Assembly (NCBI GenBank): GCA_900547085.1
Contig: URFI01000089.1
Location: 1-8,594 of the forward strand
From: an uncultured Prevotella sp.
GTDB taxonomy: Bacteria > Bacteroidota > Bacteroidia > Bacteroidales > Bacteroidaceae
Direction of reading: 5' to 3'
Length of the DNA stretch: 8,594 nt
Made by a program: the position numbers and the translations under genes. Below, one piece after another: positions 6,234-8,594 of this stretch. The notes beneath the pieces were generated by a model. It saw nothing but the letters and a program-made list of their open reading frames with translations, had not been told where the DNA came from and searched no databases. Position 1 is the stretch's first letter. Each line of letters starts with the position of its first letter.

Positions 6234-6452
6234 TTACTCTACGATGTCTGATGCAGCCTCTTTGATGTCGTCAACCAAATTGTCAACATCTTTCTTTGAC
6301 AGTTTGATGTCGTGTTTCTTGCAGAAATCATCAACCGTGTCAGAAATCTTGTTGCGTGTTCTCTTACCCTCTTGTGGAGCTATCAATAACCCAACCACTG
6401 CACCTGCGATGGCGCCACCTAAGAATGCGCCGATATAACCTACTGTTCTCAT
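6234..6452 (-). CDS. YtxH domain-containing protein
   Basis: 72 residues. A glycine/alanine-rich transmembrane helix (about 5-24, IGAFLGGAIAGAVVGLLIAP) is followed directly by APQEGKRTRNKI, the conserved loop of the YtxH family (usually APxxGxxxR), and then a charged amphipathic helix to the end with alternating Lys and Asp/Glu. YtxH proteins are small inner-membrane proteins tied to general stress in Bacillus; their molecular role is not established. First gene of a three-gene minus-strand operon, with a promoter box about 77 nt upstream of the start and palindromes in between. No Shine-Dalgarno is seen upstream of the ATG. Confidence 0.85.
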   Translation of the reverse strand: MRTVGYIGAFLGGAIAGAVVGLLIAPQEGKRTRNKISDTVDDFCKKHDIKLSKKDVDNLVDDIKEAASDIVE

Positions 6453-6490
6453 TGTTTAATTGTTTTTAAAGTTGTTACTAAATCAGTTCT

Positions 6491-6522
6491 TTATAACGTT
6501 ATAAGTGTTCGAATGTTTCGAA
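6491..6522 (-). promoter_or_regulatory. Palindromes at the start of the ytxH-like operon (candidate operator)
   Basis: TTATAACGTTATAA at 6491-6504 is a perfect 14-bp palindrome. Next to it TTCGAA occurs twice (6508-6513 and 6517-6522), each itself a palindrome and together an inverted repeat with a 3-bp spacer. They sit just downstream of the -7 box, around the expected start site and in the early leader, where a repressor could bind. A binding protein cannot be named. Confidence 0.4.
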
Positions 6523-6528
6523 TTATCG

Positions 6529-6536
6529 CAAATATA
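6529..6536 (-). promoter_or_regulatory. Promoter -7 box of the ytxH-like operon
   Basis: The minus strand reads TATATTTG then C, a perfect TAnnTTTG box. The predicted start near 6522 gives a leader of about 70 nt. The -33 region shows no TTG at 19 nt, so the promoter may be weak or need an activator. Confidence 0.55.
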
Positions 6537-6625
6537 AGAAAAGTTTTGCAGATAGATAGTTAAAGCATTGCATATTTTTGTTAAAAAACATGAGTTTTGA
6601 GCATTTAACAAACTTTATGCGGCTC

Positions 6626-6660
6626 TTTTGTTCCATTTTAGCGGATATTTTGTACCTTCG
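6626..6660 (+). promoter_or_regulatory. Possible promoter of the SPOR lipoprotein gene
   Basis: TTTTG (6626-6630) and TACCTTCG followed by C (6653-6660, one mismatch to TAnnTTTG) are spaced by 22 nt, slightly longer than usual. The start site would be near 6667, with a leader of about 40 nt. A perfect TATTTTTG box at 6573-6580 is an alternative, but its nearest TTG is 24 nt away. Confidence 0.4.
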
Positions 6661-6708
6661 CCAAGTATAATGAATCAACAGGTTTAATTAATAATATCTT
6701 ACAGAATT

Positions 6709-7191
6709 ATGAAAAAAAGTATTTTTTTGTGCGCGGGCTTGTGTGTAGCACTGGCTTTTACCGGTTGTAAATCAAGTGAAAGCGCTTATAAGAAAGCATA
6801 CGAAAAGGCAAAGGCACAGGAAAACGCACAGGCATCGGCACAGACCGAGGCTCCGGTGGTTGCTCCTTTGACCCCAGCCCCTGTAACACAGACCCAGGTT
6901 GTAGATAATGTTGACAACGCAACGGTACGTACCGAAGCCGTGACAGTGGTGAGCGGTAGTGGCTTGAGCGCATTCAGCGTGGTTGTAGGTTCGTTCGGAT
7001 TGAAGGCCAACGCAGAGGGATTGCAGCGTACGTTGCAGTCAGCCGGCTATGGAGCACAAATCGCTTACAACTCTGAACGCAACATGTACCGCGTTGTTGC
7101 CACAACCCATGCCGACAAAGCTTCGGCTGTAGCATCGCGCAACCAGTTCCGTTCTACGTATCCTGACGCTTGGTTGCTGTACAAGAAATAA
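6709..7191 (+). CDS. SPOR domain-containing lipoprotein
   Basis: 160 residues. A lipoprotein signal peptide (1-19) ends in AFTGC with the predicted lipidated Cys20. A Lys/Glu/Ala helix (26-45) and a Pro/Thr/Val-rich linker (47-85) lead to a C-terminal SPOR domain (about 88-160): FSVVVGSFGLKANAEGLQRT, then YRVV(A), then the closing DAWLLYKK. SPOR domains bind peptidoglycan strands stripped of stem peptides, often at division sites, so this protein probably tethers the outer or inner membrane to septal wall; that role is inferred from the family. The start is the ATG at 6709 with an AT-rich upstream and no Shine-Dalgarno. About 160 nt separate it from ruvX with no obvious terminator, so readthrough is possible. 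Confidence 0.9.
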   Translation: MKKSIFLCAGLCVALAFTGCKSSESAYKKAYEKAKAQENAQASAQTEAPVVAPLTPAPVTQTQVVDNVDNATVRTEAVTVVSGSGLSAFSVVVGSFGLKANAEGLQRTLQSAGYGAQIAYNSERNMYRVVATTHADKASAVASRNQFRSTYPDAWLLYKK

Positions 7192-7288
7192 GAGGATGAT
7201 GGTAAATGGTGTGAGCTAAAGAGGTACTGGTAAGTGCTAGCAAAAGATAGTTACGCACGAGTTCACCAGCAAGGGTGGCGTCTGTTCA

Positions 7289-7331
7289 CTCCGATGAGCT
7301 CCCGACGAACTCCCAGTTAACTGCCGCTCCA
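7289..7331 (+). repeat. Degenerate 11-bp tandem repeat in the ruvX leader
   Basis: Four CT-rich units follow one another with an 11-bp step: CTCCGATGAG, CTCCCGACGAA, CTCCCAGTTAA and CTGCCGCTCC. They end about 20 nt before the ruvX ATG. The resemblance between units is partial, so the call is tentative. Confidence 0.35.
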
Positions 7332-7349
7332 ATACCATTTACAGATACT

Positions 7350-7766
7350 ATGCGTATCCTTTCGATAGATTACGGAAAGAAACGTACGGGCATAGCAGTT
7401 ACCGACCCATTGCAAATTATAGCCAATGGATTGGCAACTGTTTCTACATCTACACTCTTCGACTATCTCAAAGACTATGTAGCGCGCGAGGAGGTGGAAC
7501 GGATTGTCATTGGAAAGCCCATGCAAACCAATGGCAAGCCCAGTGAGAACATGGCTCGGGTGGAGCAGTTTGTAAACCGATGGCGAAAGGCCATGCCACA
7601 GATACCCATCGAATATTACGACGAGCGTTTTACATCCGTGTTGGCTCATAAGGCCATGATCGCAAGTGGCATCGGCAAGAAAGCCCGACAAAACAAAGCA
7701 TTGGTAGACGAGATATCGGCAACCATCATTCTGCAAAGTTATATGGAGTCGAAACGACTAAGGTAA
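7350..7766 (+). CDS. ruvX: Putative pre-16S rRNA nuclease (YqgF/RuvX family)
   Basis: 138 residues from the ATG at 7350, the usual size of YqgF. The RNase H-like fold has its acidic active-site residues: Asp in LSIDYGKKRTGIAV (residue 7), Glu in YYDERFTSVLA, and Asp in DEISATIILQSY. IVIGKPMQTNGKPS is the family's central motif. E. coli YqgF is essential and takes part in 5' end maturation of 16S rRNA; the older Holliday-junction resolvase name is not supported by function. The frame is open 25 codons further upstream (ATG at 7275), but that extension is Ser/Pro/Thr-rich, overlaps the 11-bp repeat and has no counterpart in the family, so 7350 is preferred. def follows 189 nt later, an order I recall from other Bacteroidales. 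Confidence 0.93.
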   Translation: MRILSIDYGKKRTGIAVTDPLQIIANGLATVSTSTLFDYLKDYVAREEVERIVIGKPMQTNGKPSENMARVEQFVNRWRKAMPQIPIEYYDERFTSVLAHKAMIASGIGKKARQNKALVDEISATIILQSYMESKRLR

Positions 7767-7858
7767 ACGGCGTTGTAACAGGATTGATATGTGTTTGCAT
7801 GTACATGGCTGCGAGTAGGCAAGTTCATGGTTCGGTCATAAATAGGAAACAGGAACCC

Positions 7859-7950
7859 ATCACCTTGTCAGCCACAGAACGATCACCTCGTCAACCATCA
7901 ACTTGTAAACTATCACCTCGTAAACTCGTCAACTTGTAAACTTGTAAACT
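7859..7950 (+). repeat. Degenerate 15-bp tandem repeat just before def
   Basis: Four units in strict 15-bp phase at 7882, 7897, 7912 and 7927, of the type ATCACCTCGTAAACT and ATCAACTTGTAAACT, plus an outlying copy at 7859-7872 and a partial copy TTGTAAACT at 7942-7950. The array ends six bases before the def ATG, taking up the place where a ribosome binding site would be. Confidence 0.7.
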
Positions 7951-7955
7951 AAAAA

Positions 7956-8519
7956 ATGATATTACCTATTTATATATATGGTCAGCCCGTGCTTCGCAAA
8001 GTGGCGCAGGACATCACGCCCGAGTATGAAGGATTGGGACAGTTGATTCAAGACATGTTTGAAACACTTGATTCGTCAGATGGTATTGGCCTAGCCGCAC
8101 CGCAGATAGGAAAATCCATCCGCGTAGTAGTTATCGACCTCAACGTGTTGAGTGACGACTTTCCCGAATACAAAGATTTCAGGCGTGCATACATCAATCC
8201 GCATATCATAGAGATTGACGAGAACGCTCCTAAGGAGTCGATGGAAGAGGGATGTCTCTCCATTCCCGGCATCCATGAAGCCGTTTCGAGAACCACACGC
8301 ATTCATGTGCAGTACATGGATGAAGACTTTACACCGCATGATGCATGGATAGAGGGCTACTTGGCTCGTGTGATGCAGCATGAGTTCGACCATCTGGACG
8401 GTAAAATGTTCGTTGATCGCATCTCACCGTTCCGTAAACAAATGATAAAAAATAAATTGAAGGGTATGACGCAGGGTAAGTACGAATGTCATTATCGCAC
8501 CAAACCCGTTCGCAGATGA
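7956..8519 (+). CDS. def: Peptide deformylase
   Basis: 187 residues, normal for bacterial deformylase. It removes the N-formyl group from nascent proteins at the ribosome. All three signature motifs are intact: GIGLAAPQ (43-50), EEGCLS (97-102) and QHEFDHLDG (141-149). Metal ligands are Cys100, His142 and His146, with Glu143 as the catalytic base. The C-terminus is a helix with MIKNKLKG followed by a short basic tail ending RTKPVRR. The start is the ATG at 7956, right before LPIYIYGQPVLR, the canonical beginning of the family. Its leader is the 15-bp repeat array, with no Shine-Dalgarno. No separate promoter box is clear between ruvX and def, so co-transcription with ruvX is possible. Confidence 0.97.
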   Translation: MILPIYIYGQPVLRKVAQDITPEYEGLGQLIQDMFETLDSSDGIGLAAPQIGKSIRVVVIDLNVLSDDFPEYKDFRRAYINPHIIEIDENAPKESMEEGCLSIPGIHEAVSRTTRIHVQYMDEDFTPHDAWIEGYLARVMQHEFDHLDGKMFVDRISPFRKQMIKNKLKGMTQGKYECHYRTKPVRR

Positions 8520-8529
8520 GGCGTCAACA

Positions 8530-8557
8530 GTGCACCTGCGCGCTAAAATAGGTGCAC
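8530..8557. repeat. Inverted repeat after def
   Basis: GTGCACCT (8530-8537) and AGGTGCAC (8550-8557) are perfect inverted copies around a 12-nt loop, 11 nt after the def stop. No T-run follows (CAAGTAGAATG), so it is not a classical terminator; it could be a weak RNA stem or a protein site. Confidence 0.5.
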
Positions 8558-8594
8558 AAGTAGAATGTATGTATCGGCATGTAGTCATCTTATT

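Noticed and set aside
7275..7349. A 25-codon N-terminal extension of ruvX starting at the ATG at 7275
   Set aside because: The YqgF family starts with MRILSIDYG or similar, exactly at the ATG at 7350. The extension is low complexity and overlaps the 11-bp repeat.
7798..7807. CATGTACATG palindrome between ruvX and def
   Set aside because: A 10-bp palindrome is short enough to arise by chance and no other promoter or operator feature lies next to it.

Overview
The window looks like a chromosomal segment from a member of the Bacteroidales, most likely Prevotella or a close relative. Four signs support this. Several intergenic regions carry the Bacteroidetes sigma-ABfr type -7 box TAnnTTTG. Translation starts are mostly AT-rich with weak or no Shine-Dalgarno sequence. 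Gene content includes a DUF4348-type lipoprotein, a YtxH/holin-like/small-protein operon and a SPOR lipoprotein. Intergenic DNA carries degenerate short repeats. No transposase, integrase, CRISPR array, tRNA or rRNA was seen. The assignment rests on sequence features and remembered protein families, not on a database search.

Layout: (1) 2-460, the 3' end of a periplasmic/lipoprotein substrate-binding protein of an iron/cobalamin-type ABC transporter, convergent with (2) pheS (607-1644, minus), with a terminator hairpin between them. (3) A divergent intergenic region (1645-1896) holds the pheS promoter and a pair of 24-bp direct repeats, each starting with a promoter-like box. (4) A plus-strand operon follows: DUF4348 lipoprotein (1897-2754), murB (2765-3778) and a PhnP-like metallo-beta-lactamase-fold hydrolase (3775-4536, 4-nt overlap with murB). 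(5) A gap of just over 1 kb (4537-5604) has no convincing protein gene, but contains a compact promoter-transcript-terminator unit (4651-4749) that looks like a small RNA gene, plus a degenerate 22-bp tandem repeat. (6) A minus-strand operon of three small proteins runs ytxH-like (6234-6452), two-TM holin-like (5873-6223) and an unknown 88-aa protein (5605-5871), and ends in a strong terminator. (7) Plus-strand genes follow: SPOR-domain lipoprotein (6709-7191), ruvX (7350-7766) and def (7956-8519), with degenerate repeat arrays in the leaders of ruvX and def.

Most genes are housekeeping: tRNA charging (PheS), peptidoglycan precursor synthesis (MurB), rRNA maturation (RuvX), N-terminal deformylation (Def) and probably septal or peptidoglycan binding (SPOR). 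The least explained parts are the candidate small RNA, the promoter-carrying direct repeats upstream of the murB operon, the small envelope operon with palindromes in its leader, and the several classes of degenerate intergenic repeat.
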